Shown: positions 8,980-16,877 of the stretch, piece after piece | Numbering within the stretch: position 1 is the stretch's first letter | Layout: the number at the start of each line of letters is the position of its first letter | Assembly (NCBI GenBank): GCA_018715885.1 | Contig: DVKT01000074.1 | Coordinates: 1-44,484 of the forward strand | Length of the DNA: 44,484 nucleotides | Direction of reading: 5' to 3' | Origin: Caccoplasma intestinavium | GTDB lineage: Bacteria > Bacteroidota > Bacteroidia > Bacteroidales > UBA11471 | Program-made: the position numbers and the translations under genes | Notes under the pieces: generated by a model | The model's database searches: none | Seen by the model: only the letters and a program-made list of their open reading frames with translations | What the model was told of the DNA's origin: nothing

Positions 8980-9335
8980 GTTTGATGGTTTTTGTTAAAA
9001 ATGATGTACAAAAGAACCCGTTTTGTGTTTCACCGGTGTGGCAAAAGAATGACAACAGAGTGTCGGAATTGTAAAATTTCGATGACAGAGGAAACAGTTG
9101 TTTTTGCTGAGTGCCCCGGAGATTTCTGTTTTTGCTAGGCTGTTTAGGGGAGGTGGAAGAAGGGAATTTCCGAAAAATGTATCTTCTATGTAAATTCCAT
9201 ATTTTTTTGCTACACAATAGTATATGAAAAATAAGACTTCTAAAAATCCTTTCATATAAAAATTTTTCCGTAACTTTGCATGGACTTTTTAGAGGTCTAC
9301 ACTACATAACTAGAAACGGTTTTTAATAATTTCTT
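8980..9335. other. 356-base divergent intergenic region
   Basis: This lies between the metallophosphoesterase (-) and glycogen synthase (+) starts. It holds the -7 element of the glycogen synthase gene at 9271-9278. A poor minus-strand -7 candidate, TTCTTTTG (9009-9016), lies 30 bases before the phosphoesterase start. TTTTTGCT occurs twice near 9100 and 9130. No convincing coding sequence or RNA was seen; the reading frames here lack any protein-like composition. Confidence 0.5.
9271..9278 (+). promoter_or_regulatory. -7 element for the glycogen synthase operon
   Basis: TAACTTTG matches TAnnTTTG, 57 bases before the start codon at 9336. No clear -33 TTTG is found at the usual distance. Confidence 0.5.
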
Positions 9336-11042
9336 ATGACAGAGAAAAGTCTACTCTATCCCGATTATCTGTTTGAAGTTAGCTGGGAAGTCTGCAATCT
9401 GGTAGGAGGTATATACACCGTATTATCGACAAAGGCCCATACGCTGCAAAAGATCAATAAGGATAAGAATATATTTATTGGCCCAGATGTGTGGAAAGCC
9501 GCTCCTTCTCCTTATTTTACCGAATCTCATACGTTGTTGAAAGCATGGAAAGCCAAAGCATTGAAAGAGGGGCTGAAAGTGCGTGTAGGACGTTGGAACA
9601 TACCCGGAAAACCGGTTGTCATATTGGTCGATTATCAGGATTTGTTCTCTCGACGCAATGATATATATACCGATATGTGGAACGCATTTGGTGTAAAATC
9701 GCTGCATGCTTATGGCGATTATGATGATTCCTGTATGTTTGCTTGTGCGGCAGCGCAGGTTATAGAACACTATTATCACTATATCGGCGGGGAGAAATAT
9801 AAAGTCATCGCTCATTTCGATGAGTGGCAGACCGGTATGGGATTACTTTATTTACGTCGTTCACTTCCTTCTGTTGCAACGGTGTTTACGACACATGCCA
9901 CATCGATAGGGCGTTCGATTGCCGGAAATAACAAGCCTCTATATGGCTATCTTTTCGGGTATAATGGAACGCAAATGGCCGAGGAGTTGAATATGGAAGC
10001 AAAACACTCGGTCGAGCGTCAGGCGGCACACTTTGCTCATGCTTTTACGACGGTGAGCGATGTTACTGCTGCGGAGTGTACTCAGCTGCTCGAGAAAACT
10101 CCCGATGTCGTTACACCTAACGGCTTCGAAGCCGACTTCGTGCCGAAAGGAGAATTGTTTGAAAAGAAAAGAGTGGCAGCAAGAAAAAAATTATTGCATA
10201 TAGCTTCGGTTCTTGTCGGGTATGAAGCTCCCGACGATGCTGTATTGATTGCTACGTCGGGACGATACGAGTTCAAGAATAAGGGTATCGATATGTATGT
10301 CGATGCCTTGAACCGTTTGCGTCTGCATTATGATGGCGAACGGGAAATCATCGCATTCGTATTGGTTCCGGCATGGGTGAACGAGCCTCGTGCCGATTTG
10401 TTGGAACGTTTGGCGAGCGGTGAATCTTATCGGACGCCTTTGCCCGATCCCTATATAACCCATACGTTGCATAATATGGCAGAGGATAAGGTGGTGAATC
10501 AGATACGCTATTGCGGATTTCCTCAAAAGCCCGAGTCCAAACTCAAAATCATATTTGTCCCTTCGTATCTGACAGGAAATGACGGTATCGTCGATTTGAC
10601 CTATTACGATACGTTGATAGGTTTCGATGCGACGGCGTTCCCTTCGTATTACGAACCGTGGGGATATACGCCGCTCGAAAGCATCGCTTTCGGTGTTCCC
10701 TCCGTGACGACCGATCTTTCGGGTTTCGGTATGTGGATAAAAAACATGGCCAATTACGGTCTCGAAGGAAAAGGGGTTGCCGTGTTGCATCGTACCGATT
10801 TCAATTTCGTCGATGTCGCCGAGAACCTTTCCGATACGATACGGTGGTTGGCCTCTACCGATAAATCGACGCGGCTTCTTATGAGCCAGTCGGCTCAGAA
10901 TACGGCATCGGAGGCCTTATGGAGCCATTTTATCAATTATTATCGAAAAGCTTATGATATAGCTTTACGCCGCCTTGCAGAGCAACAGAATGCGGTCGTA
11001 CCGGAGGGTACAGAGGAAGAAAGCGATATCGAAGAAAAATAA
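9336..11042 (+). CDS. glycogen synthase, GT3 (eukaryote-like) family
   Basis: A 568-residue glycosyltransferase that extends alpha-1,4-glucan chains from a nucleotide-activated glucose. It belongs to GT3, the fungal/animal glycogen synthase family, not the bacterial GT5 GlgA family. The N-terminal LFEVSWEVCNLVGGIYTV (residues 12-29) and the C-terminal signature FPSYYEPWGYTP followed by LSGFG (from residue 435) match eukaryotic Gys; E440 lies where the catalytic glutamate of the E-x7-E motif is expected. GT3 enzymes are known in Bacteroidetes. It is cytoplasmic, with no signal peptide. The acidic C-terminal tail (EEESDIEEK) is a minor oddity. Glucan phosphorylase follows after 35 bases, giving a synthesis/breakdown pair; no branching enzyme or GlgC is in the window. 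Confidence 0.93.
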   Translation: MTEKSLLYPDYLFEVSWEVCNLVGGIYTVLSTKAHTLQKINKDKNIFIGPDVWKAAPSPYFTESHTLLKAWKAKALKEGLKVRVGRWNIPGKPVVILVDYQDLFSRRNDIYTDMWNAFGVKSLHAYGDYDDSCMFACAAAQVIEHYYHYIGGEKYKVIAHFDEWQTGMGLLYLRRSLPSVATVFTTHATSIGRSIAGNNKPLYGYLFGYNGTQMAEELNMEAKHSVERQAAHFAHAFTTVSDVTAAECTQLLEKTPDVVTPNGFEADFVPKGELFEKKRVAARKKLLHIASVLVGYEAPDDAVLIATSGRYEFKNKGIDMYVDALNRLRLHYDGEREIIAFVLVPAWVNEPRADLLERLASGESYRTPLPDPYITHTLHNMAEDKVVNQIRYCGFPQKPESKLKIIFVPSYLTGNDGIVDLTYYDTLIGFDATAFPSYYEPWGYTPLESIAFGVPSVTTDLSGFGMWIKNMANYGLEGKGVAVLHRTDFNFVDVAENLSDTIRWLASTDKSTRLLMSQSAQNTASEALWSHFINYYRKAYDIALRRLAEQQNAVVPEGTEEESDIEEK

Positions 11043-11077
11043 TTCTATAAAATAATCATTACCAAACTAATAAGCTT

Positions 11078-13633
11078 ATGAAAGTACAAGTAAGTAATGC
11101 CAATACTCCTGTATGGCGAGATATTACAGTTGAGTCGCGTATGCCGGCACAACTGAATATATTACAGGAAATGGCCCGTAACATTTGGTGGGTTTGGAAC
11201 AACGAGGCCCTTTCCATGTTCAAATCGATCGATCCTGAAATATGGAAAGCTGTCAATGGCAATCCCGTGATGTTGCTCAATCGGGTCAGTTATGAGCGTC
11301 TGGAAGAAATCGTGGCCGATAAATCCATGATGTATACGATCAATGCACAGTATGAAAAATTCCGTAAATATATCGACGAGAAACCCAAAGGCAATTTGCC
11401 TTCCGTTGCTTATTTCAGCATGGAATACGGTTTGGCCAATGTCTTGAAAATATATTCCGGCGGTTTGGGTATTTTGGCCGGCGACTATTTAAAAGAAGCC
11501 AGCGACAGCAATATCGACATGGTTGCCGTGGGTTTCCTTTATCGTTACGGCTATTTTACCCAGACTCTCTCGATGGATGGTCAGCAGTTGGCCAACTATG
11601 AGCCCCAGAATTTCAACCAGCTTCCCATCGAACAGGTTGTCGATGAAAACGGACACCCCATTATACTCGAAGTTCCTTATCCCGGCCGCATCGTATATGC
11701 CAATATTTGGCGCGTGAATGTAGGACGTGTATCGTTGTATCTGATGGATACCGATTTGGAACTCAACAGCGAGTTCGACCGTTCTATCACTTACCAGCTT
11801 TATGGCGGGGATTGGGAAAACCGCATGAAGCAGGAGTATCTGCTCGGTATCGGCGGTATTCTCATGCTCAAACGTCTGGGTATAAAGAAAGATGTGTATC
11901 ATTGCAATGAAGGCCATGCGGCGCTTATCAACGTACAGCGTCTGGTCGATTATATACAAGACGAGAAGCTCTCTTTTGCCGAGGCATTGGAGGTTGTACG
12001 AGCTTCTTCTCTTTATACCGTGCATACGCCTGTTCCTGCCGGACACGACTATTTCGATGAGTCTCTCTTCGGCAAATATATGGGAGAGTTTCCTGCCAAA
12101 CTCGGTATCTCTTTCGGTGAGTTGATGGATTTGGGACGCGAAAATCCCGGATCCGGCGAAAAGTTCTGTATGAGCGTGTTTGCCTGCAACACTTGTCAGG
12201 AAGTCAACGGTGTCAGCTGGTTGCACGGCAAGGTGTCGCAACGTATGTTCCAGCCTATCTGGAAAGGTTATTCGCCCGATGAGTTGCATGTAAGTTATGT
12301 AACCAACGGGGTACACATGCCTACGTGGGCTGCTTCGGAATGGAAAGAATTTTATGTAAAACATTTGGGAGAGGAATTCTTGACTCACCAAAATGACCGT
12401 GCGCTTTGGCAGAAAATCTATGATGTTCCCGATGAAGACATTTGGAATATGCGTCAGATGATGAAAAATAAACTCATCGATTTTGTACGTAGCGAATTCC
12501 GGGATAAGTGGATCAAGAATCAAGGAGATCCTTCCCGTGTTGTGTCTATTATCGAACGTATCAATCCCAATGCGCTTCTTATTGGTTTTGCCCGCCGTTT
12601 TGCAACGTACAAGCGTGCACATTTGCTCTTTACCGATCTCGATCGGTTGTCTAAGATTGTAAACAATCCCCAATATCCCGTGCAGTTTATTTTCTCGGGT
12701 AAAGCCCATCCGGCTGATGGTGCGGGGCAGGATCTTATCAAACGTATCGTCGAGATATCTCGACGCCCCGAGTTCCTCGGAAAAATTATTTTCCTCGAAA
12801 ATTACGATATGAAGGTGGCAAAACGTTTGGTTTCGGGAGTGGATATTTGGCTGAATACGCCGACCCGTCCCCTCGAAGCATCGGGTACATCGGGTGAGAA
12901 AGCCGAAATGAATGGTGTCCTCAATTTCTCGGTACTTGACGGCTGGTGGTATGAAGGCTATAAAGAAGGTGCTGGTTGGGCATTGACCGATAAACGTACC
13001 TTCCAAGAGCAAGGCAATCAGGATCAACTCGATGCGGCTACCATCTATGCGATGCTCGAAAATCAAATCGTTCCGCTTTATTTTGCGAAGAACAGCAAAG
13101 GCTATTCGCCCGAGTGGATACAGTATATCAAAAATTCGATTGCGCAAATCGCTCCTGAGTTTACCATGAAACGTATGCTCGAAGATTATATCGAACGTTT
13201 TTACAGTAAAGAGGCTAAACGATCGAAACTTTTGGTTGCCGACAATTATAAAAAAGCAAAAGAAATTGCTGCATGGAAACAAATGGTTGTTGACAAATGG
13301 GACGAGATTGAAATAAAAGAGATAAATCTTCCCGAAGATCTATTGTATAAATCTTGTGCAGGAGAGACCTATGATATTTCGGTAACCATCGACCGCAAAG
13401 GATTGCCCGATTGTCTGGGTGTGGAACTGGTTGTATCTCAGGTTATCGACGGTCAGCAACAACCCTATGTCGTAACCGAGATGAATCAGGTGAAAACCGA
13501 TGGCGATTTGGTGACCTATGCTTTGAGTTACGATGTGAATGTAGGAGGAATCTTCAAGTATGCGTTCCGTCTTTTCCCGAAAAATCCCGATCTGCCTCAT
13601 CGTCAGGATTTCTCGTACGTACGTTGGTTCTGA
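11078..13633 (+). CDS. glgP: alpha-glucan (glycogen) phosphorylase, GT35
   Basis: An 851-residue PLP-dependent phosphorylase that releases glucose-1-phosphate from glycogen or maltodextrins. The pyridoxal-phosphate lysine is K608 in EASGTSGEKAEMNG, the family's EASGTSxxK motif. Other family marks are FSMEYGL (about residue 112), YSGGLGILAGDYLK, CNEGHAAL and TNGVHMPTW. The size and N-terminal DUF3417-like region place it in the shorter-loop alpha-glucan phosphorylase subfamily rather than the E. coli MalP type. It is 35 bases downstream of glycogen synthase, so it is probably cotranscribed; expression ends at the strong 18-pair hairpin behind it. Confidence 0.94.
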   Translation: MKVQVSNANTPVWRDITVESRMPAQLNILQEMARNIWWVWNNEALSMFKSIDPEIWKAVNGNPVMLLNRVSYERLEEIVADKSMMYTINAQYEKFRKYIDEKPKGNLPSVAYFSMEYGLANVLKIYSGGLGILAGDYLKEASDSNIDMVAVGFLYRYGYFTQTLSMDGQQLANYEPQNFNQLPIEQVVDENGHPIILEVPYPGRIVYANIWRVNVGRVSLYLMDTDLELNSEFDRSITYQLYGGDWENRMKQEYLLGIGGILMLKRLGIKKDVYHCNEGHAALINVQRLVDYIQDEKLSFAEALEVVRASSLYTVHTPVPAGHDYFDESLFGKYMGEFPAKLGISFGELMDLGRENPGSGEKFCMSVFACNTCQEVNGVSWLHGKVSQRMFQPIWKGYSPDELHVSYVTNGVHMPTWAASEWKEFYVKHLGEEFLTHQNDRALWQKIYDVPDEDIWNMRQMMKNKLIDFVRSEFRDKWIKNQGDPSRVVSIIERINPNALLIGFARRFATYKRAHLLFTDLDRLSKIVNNPQYPVQFIFSGKAHPADGAGQDLIKRIVEISRRPEFLGKIIFLENYDMKVAKRLVSGVDIWLNTPTRPLEASGTSGEKAEMNGVLNFSVLDGWWYEGYKEGAGWALTDKRTFQEQGNQDQLDAATIYAMLENQIVPLYFAKNSKGYSPEWIQYIKNSIAQIAPEFTMKRMLEDYIERFYSKEAKRSKLLVADNYKKAKEIAAWKQMVVDKWDEIEIKEINLPEDLLYKSCAGETYDISVTIDRKGLPDCLGVELVVSQVIDGQQQPYVVTEMNQVKTDGDLVTYALSYDVNVGGIFKYAFRLFPKNPDLPHRQDFSYVRWF

Positions 13634-13689
13634 TACCCTACGTAGGTAAGTTGTCGGTACATATTTGAATTTCTCCGACAATCTTAGGA

Positions 13690-13729
13690 AAAACAAAGCC
13701 CCATGTTTACTAACATGGGGCTTTGTTTT
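13690..13729. terminator. strong bidirectional terminator between glgP and sirtuin genes
   Basis: An 18-base perfect inverted repeat (13690-13707 and 13712-13729) with a four-base loop has A-rich and T-rich outer ends. It can therefore terminate transcription from both the convergent glgP (+) and the sirtuin gene (-). Confidence 0.85.
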
Positions 13730-13818
13730 AGAAATAGGAGGAATTATGTCGTCTATGTATTGGAGGATAATTGTAAAAAGTGAAGTTCAACGATTTTATT
13801 GTCAATGTTTTATTTGCG

Positions 13819-14523
13819 TTAAAGCCCGGCTTTTAGAATTTTTGTCAACTCTTTTACACCTTCGCCTGCCCCCTTTTGTATGACGTGCGTAACACGGCCG
13901 CTTGCATCGTTTACAGGATTGGGATCGATGAGAAACACCGGTATTCCGTTTCGTACATAACGCAATAGTCCGGCAGCGGGATATACGTTAAGAGAAGTTC
14001 CTATTACAACAAAAATATCGGCTTTTTCTACCTCTTCGATAGCAGGTTCGATAAGAGGAACAGCTTCGCCGAACCATACAATATGCGGGCGCAGTTGATA
14101 TCCTTTTTCGCACAAATCTCCGATATGGGTGTCGATATGGTCAGGAGATACGTCGTAGATGAGGTTTTCGTATCGGGACGACCTGACTTTCATCAATTCT
14201 CCGTGCAAATGTATGATGTGGCGGCTGCCGGCTTGCTCGTGCAGGTTATCGACGTTTTGAGTAATAATGCGCACGTCGAAGTCTGTTTCGAGAGCGGCCA
14301 GCCCTTTATGCCCGTCATTCGGCTTTACCGTCAACAGTTCGCGTCGACGGGCATTGTAGAAGTCCAGTACTTGTTGCGGGTTACGTATCCAACCTTCGGG
14401 AGTTGCAACATCTTCTATTCGATATCCCGACCATAATCCGTTGCTGCCGCGAAACACGGCCAACCCGCTTTCGGCGCTCATTCCGGCTCCGGTAAGCACG
14501 ACCAGACGTTTTTTATTTTCCAT
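13819..14523 (-). CDS. Sir2-family NAD-dependent deacylase (CobB/SIRT5-like, zinc site missing)
   Basis: A 234-residue sirtuin that removes acyl groups from lysine using NAD. The NAD-binding GAGMSAESG (12-20) and FRG (24-26), TQNVDNLHEQAG (88-99), catalytic H107 in HLHG, and GTSLNVYPA (175-183) are all present. Y56 and R59 in FYNARR form the Tyr-x-x-Arg pair that marks class III sirtuins with desuccinylase/demalonylase activity. Sirtuins normally hold a structural zinc with four cysteines; here the corresponding region (109-145) has just one cysteine, C138, so the zinc ribbon is degenerate, as seems usual in Bacteroidales homologues. It is monocistronic, convergent with glgP and divergent from the FKBP genes. 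Confidence 0.92.
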   Translation of the reverse strand: MENKKRLVVLTGAGMSAESGLAVFRGSNGLWSGYRIEDVATPEGWIRNPQQVLDFYNARRRELLTVKPNDGHKGLAALETDFDVRIITQNVDNLHEQAGSRHIIHLHGELMKVRSSRYENLIYDVSPDHIDTHIGDLCEKGYQLRPHIVWFGEAVPLIEPAIEEVEKADIFVVIGTSLNVYPAAGLLRYVRNGIPVFLIDPNPVNDASGRVTHVIQKGAGEGVKELTKILKAGL

Positions 14524-14582
14524 AATTCCGATATAACTTGGTAAAATGTCGTCATGCGAGGAATGCCCCCCGTCATTTATGG

Positions 14583-14590
14583 CAAAATTA
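14583..14590 (-). promoter_or_regulatory. -7 element for the sirtuin gene
   Basis: Read on the minus strand, TAATTTTG fits TAnnTTTG and lies 60 bases before the start codon at 14523. No well-spaced -33 TTTG was found. Confidence 0.4.
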
Positions 14591-14613
14591 ATGTTTTTTT
14601 TGCTTCAAAAAAG

Positions 14614-14675
14614 AGAAACTCTGTAATAAAAGCTATATCTTCGCCAGAGTTTCTTCTTTTGGGAGAAACTTTTTT
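14614..14675 (+). promoter_or_regulatory. attenuator-like leader with mutually exclusive hairpins upstream of FKBP genes
   Basis: AGAAACTCTG (14614-14623) pairs perfectly with CAGAGTTTCT (14645-14654). The second arm also pairs, through AGTTTCT (14648-14654), with AGAAACT (14664-14670), which is followed directly by a T run (14671-14675) and so looks like a terminator. The two hairpins exclude each other, as in transcription attenuators. A promoter upstream of 14614 would be required and is not evident; a weak -7-like TATCTTCG sits inside the loop at 14636-14643. Confidence 0.35.
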
Positions 14676-14705
14676 ATGTCGATTTATAATATAAAGGAAA
14701 AATAC

Positions 14706-15290
14706 ATGGATAAGTTGAGCTATGCCTTGGGGTTGAGTATGGGAAATAATTTCAAGGCATCGGGGATCGAAACCTTGACGGTAGAGGATTTTACACGTGG
14801 TGTGCAAGCTGTTTTTGAAGGAGCAAAACCCGAAATGACCTATGATGAGGCAAAGCAAGTCATCAATGAATATTTTACCCATTTGCAGCAGGAACTCAAT
14901 GAAAAAAATCGGGCTGCGGGAGAAGCCTTTTTGGAGGAAAATAAAAAACGTGCCGGAGTCGTAACCTTGCCCAGCGGATTGCAATATGAGGTATTGAAAG
15001 AAGGTGCCGGTCGTCGTCCGGCAGCAACCGATAAGGTACAATGTCATTATCATGGAACCCTTATCGACGGTACGGTATTCGATAGTTCGGTGCAGCGCGG
15101 TACGCCTGCCGTGTTTGGCGTAAATCAAGTAATTGCCGGTTGGGTAGAGGCTTTGCAACTTATGCCCGAAGGTTCTAAATGGAAACTTTTCATACCTTCC
15201 GATTTGGCTTACGGAGAGCGTGGGGCGGGAGATAAGATCGGCCCTAATGCTGCGCTTATTTTCGACGTGGAACTTATAAAAATACTTTAA
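14706..15290 (+). CDS. FKBP-type peptidyl-prolyl cis-trans isomerase (cytoplasmic)
   Basis: A 194-residue protein with an N-terminal FKBP_N-type helical dimerisation region (MDKLSYALG through about 85) and a C-terminal FKBP domain (about 95-194). The FKBP domain shows VQCHYHGTLIDGTVFDSS, FGVNQVIAGWVEAL and IPSDLAYGERG, matching the isomerase active-site framework. It catalyses proline cis-trans isomerisation and helps protein folding. I choose ATG 14706, preceded by AAAGGAAA, instead of ATG 14676, which falls right at the end of the terminator-like T run. No signal peptide is present. It is the cytoplasmic partner of the lipoprotein FKBP gene 11 bases downstream. Confidence 0.92.
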   Translation: MDKLSYALGLSMGNNFKASGIETLTVEDFTRGVQAVFEGAKPEMTYDEAKQVINEYFTHLQQELNEKNRAAGEAFLEENKKRAGVVTLPSGLQYEVLKEGAGRRPAATDKVQCHYHGTLIDGTVFDSSVQRGTPAVFGVNQVIAGWVEALQLMPEGSKWKLFIPSDLAYGERGAGDKIGPNAALIFDVELIKIL

Positions 15291-15301
15291 TATAGAAAAC
15301 A

Positions 15302-16150
15302 ATGAAAAAAACTGCAATTTGTTTGATGGCCGCTCTCGGAATGACGGCTGTATCTCTTACCTCGTGCGACAGTAGCTGTAAACCGGTGAAAGAGCTTGCC
15401 AATGCGTCCGATTCGCTGGTATATGCTGTCGGTGTTTTGACGGGAACCGATGTCAATTCAGGTATTCAGAATTTAGGGCAACCTGTCGATATCGACCAAT
15501 TTATAAAAGGAGCGAAAAAAGCGTTGTACAGTGATTCGACTGCATTTTCTTATGAATTGGGCTTGTCTTTTGCTTCGGGTATCAAACAGCAACTGAAACA
15601 AATGTCGGAACAACTCGGTGTAACGATCGATAACGACACCTATATGGCGGCTTTCTGTGCAGCCTTGAAGAAGGATTCGACCGCTTTGATGAACCAGATG
15701 ACGGCTCAAATCGCTTATCGCACCATTGCTATGGAAGCAGAAAATAAGAAGTTGGCGTCTTCGCCCGAGGCCATTCAGAATAAAGCCGACGGAGAAGCTT
15801 TCTTGGCAGCTAAGGCCAAAGAAGAAGGCGTTGTTGCAACCGGTAGCGGGCTGCTCTATAAAGTCGTGAAAAAAGGTAAAGGCAATACCCCCAAACAAGG
15901 CAGTCGTGTCAAAGTCAATTACAAAGGAACACTTGTAGACGGTACCCAGTTCGATGCCAATGATAATGTGCAAATGGTTATCGGTCAAATGGTTCCCGGT
16001 TTTAATGAAGCGCTTATGCTTATGTCGCCCGGAGCCAAATATACGATCTATATTCCGTCCGAATTGGGTTATGGAGTGCGTGGTCGCGGAGGTGTTCCTT
16101 CCAATGCCGTTATGATATTCGATGTAGAATTGTTGAGTATCGAAAAATAA
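15302..16150 (+). CDS. FKBP-type peptidyl-prolyl isomerase lipoprotein
   Basis: A 282-residue envelope-located isomerase. The first 22 residues form a lipoprotein signal with lipobox SLTSC, so it is probably anchored by the cysteine and acts as a periplasmic folding catalyst. An FKBP_N-like helical domain (about 35-165) is followed by an FKBP domain (about 180-282) with KVNYKGTLVDGTQFD, VPGFNEALMLM, IPSELGYGVRG and VMIFDVELL. It resembles E. coli FkpA/FklB in layout. It lies 11 bases after the cytoplasmic FKBP gene, with a strong terminator directly behind, so the two form one operon and appear to be paralogues. Confidence 0.92.
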   Translation: MKKTAICLMAALGMTAVSLTSCDSSCKPVKELANASDSLVYAVGVLTGTDVNSGIQNLGQPVDIDQFIKGAKKALYSDSTAFSYELGLSFASGIKQQLKQMSEQLGVTIDNDTYMAAFCAALKKDSTALMNQMTAQIAYRTIAMEAENKKLASSPEAIQNKADGEAFLAAKAKEEGVVATGSGLLYKVVKKGKGNTPKQGSRVKVNYKGTLVDGTQFDANDNVQMVIGQMVPGFNEALMLMSPGAKYTIYIPSELGYGVRGRGGVPSNAVMIFDVELLSIEK

Positions 16151-16166
16151 AAATGGAAAGATTCAT

Positions 16167-16198
16167 AAAAAATCCCGGAAATTTTTCCGGGATTTTTT
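16167..16198 (+). terminator. rho-independent terminator after the FKBP operon
   Basis: AAAATCCCGGAAA pairs with TTTCCGGGATTTT with a tiny loop, ending in a run of six T. It begins 16 bases after the stop codon at 16150. Confidence 0.85.
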
Positions 16199-16288
16199 AT
16201 GTGTATACGATTTATAACCATTTATTATAGAAAAGACAGAAATGCCGATATTTTTTTGTAGATAAGATAATAATTCCGGAAAAATACG

Positions 16289-16296
16289 TACTTTTG
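16289..16296 (+). promoter_or_regulatory. -7 element for the Lrp/AsnC gene
   Basis: TACTTTTG matches TAnnTTTG, 38 bases before ATG 16334. No TTTG is found at the proper -33 spacing. Confidence 0.5.
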
Positions 16297-16333
16297 TTGG
16301 CAAAATGACATTCTGATATTATAAATACTATAT

Positions 16334-16801
16334 ATGGAAAAGATAGATAATCTCGATCGTCAAATTCTTGAAATCATTATGCGCAACGCCCGTATCCCGT
16401 CGAAAGACGTGGCTGCAAAATGCGGCGTTTCCCGAGCAGCTATTCATCAACGCATTCAGCGAATGATAGATATGAAAGTCATTATCGGGTCGGGTTACCA
16501 TGTCAATCCCAAAACACTGGGATATACGACATGTACCTATATCGGAGTTCGTCTCGAAAAGGGTTCGATGTATAAAGATGTAGTGCCCGAACTCGAAAAA
16601 ATACCCGAAGTCGTAGAGTGCCATTTCACGACTGGCCCTTATACGATGTTGTGTAAACTTTATGCTCGTGACAACGAACACCTTATGCACTTGATAAATG
16701 ACCATGTGCAGCAGATAGCCGGTGTTGTCTCGACCGAAACACTCATATCGCTCGATCAAAGTCTCAATCGGGAAATACCTATTTATCAAGAAGTAGTATA
16801 A
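16334..16801 (+). CDS. Lrp/AsnC family transcriptional regulator
   Basis: A 155-residue feast/famine regulator. The N-terminal winged helix (about 5-60) begins LDRQILEIIMRNARIPSKDVA and contains CGVSRAAIHQRIQRM as the recognition helix; the C-terminal RAM/AsnC effector domain follows (about 68-145). Proteins of this family bind DNA as dimers to octamers and respond to amino acids or similar small molecules. The effector and targets are not visible here. It is monocistronic and convergent with ribF across a hairpin; cysK is 27 kb away, so no target is suggested by location. Confidence 0.93.
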   Translation: MEKIDNLDRQILEIIMRNARIPSKDVAAKCGVSRAAIHQRIQRMIDMKVIIGSGYHVNPKTLGYTTCTYIGVRLEKGSMYKDVVPELEKIPEVVECHFTTGPYTMLCKLYARDNEHLMHLINDHVQQIAGVVSTETLISLDQSLNREIPIYQEVV

Positions 16802-16820
16802 ATATCGTGTATAACCATAA

Positions 16821-16854
16821 GAAGGGGGGCTTTCGATGTCGGAAGCCCCCCTTC
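16821..16854. terminator. GC-rich hairpin between lrp-like gene and ribF
   Basis: GAAGGGGGGCTTTC and GGAAGCCCCCCTTC form a 14-pair stem with one G-U pair and a six-base loop. Neither side has a long T run, so it may act as a 3-prime-end stabiliser or a weak bidirectional terminator for the two convergent genes. Confidence 0.6.
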
Positions 16855-16877
16855 GATGATTAATGACTACATGTGTG

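Noticed and set aside
8995..9255. Minus-strand frame of 86 codons in the intergenic region
   Set aside because: It has no ribosome-binding site or protein-like composition, and lies over the divergent promoter region.
11489..13282. Minus-strand frame of 597 codons opposite glgP
   Set aside because: It is a shadow frame opposite a well-recognised phosphorylase gene with no start signals.
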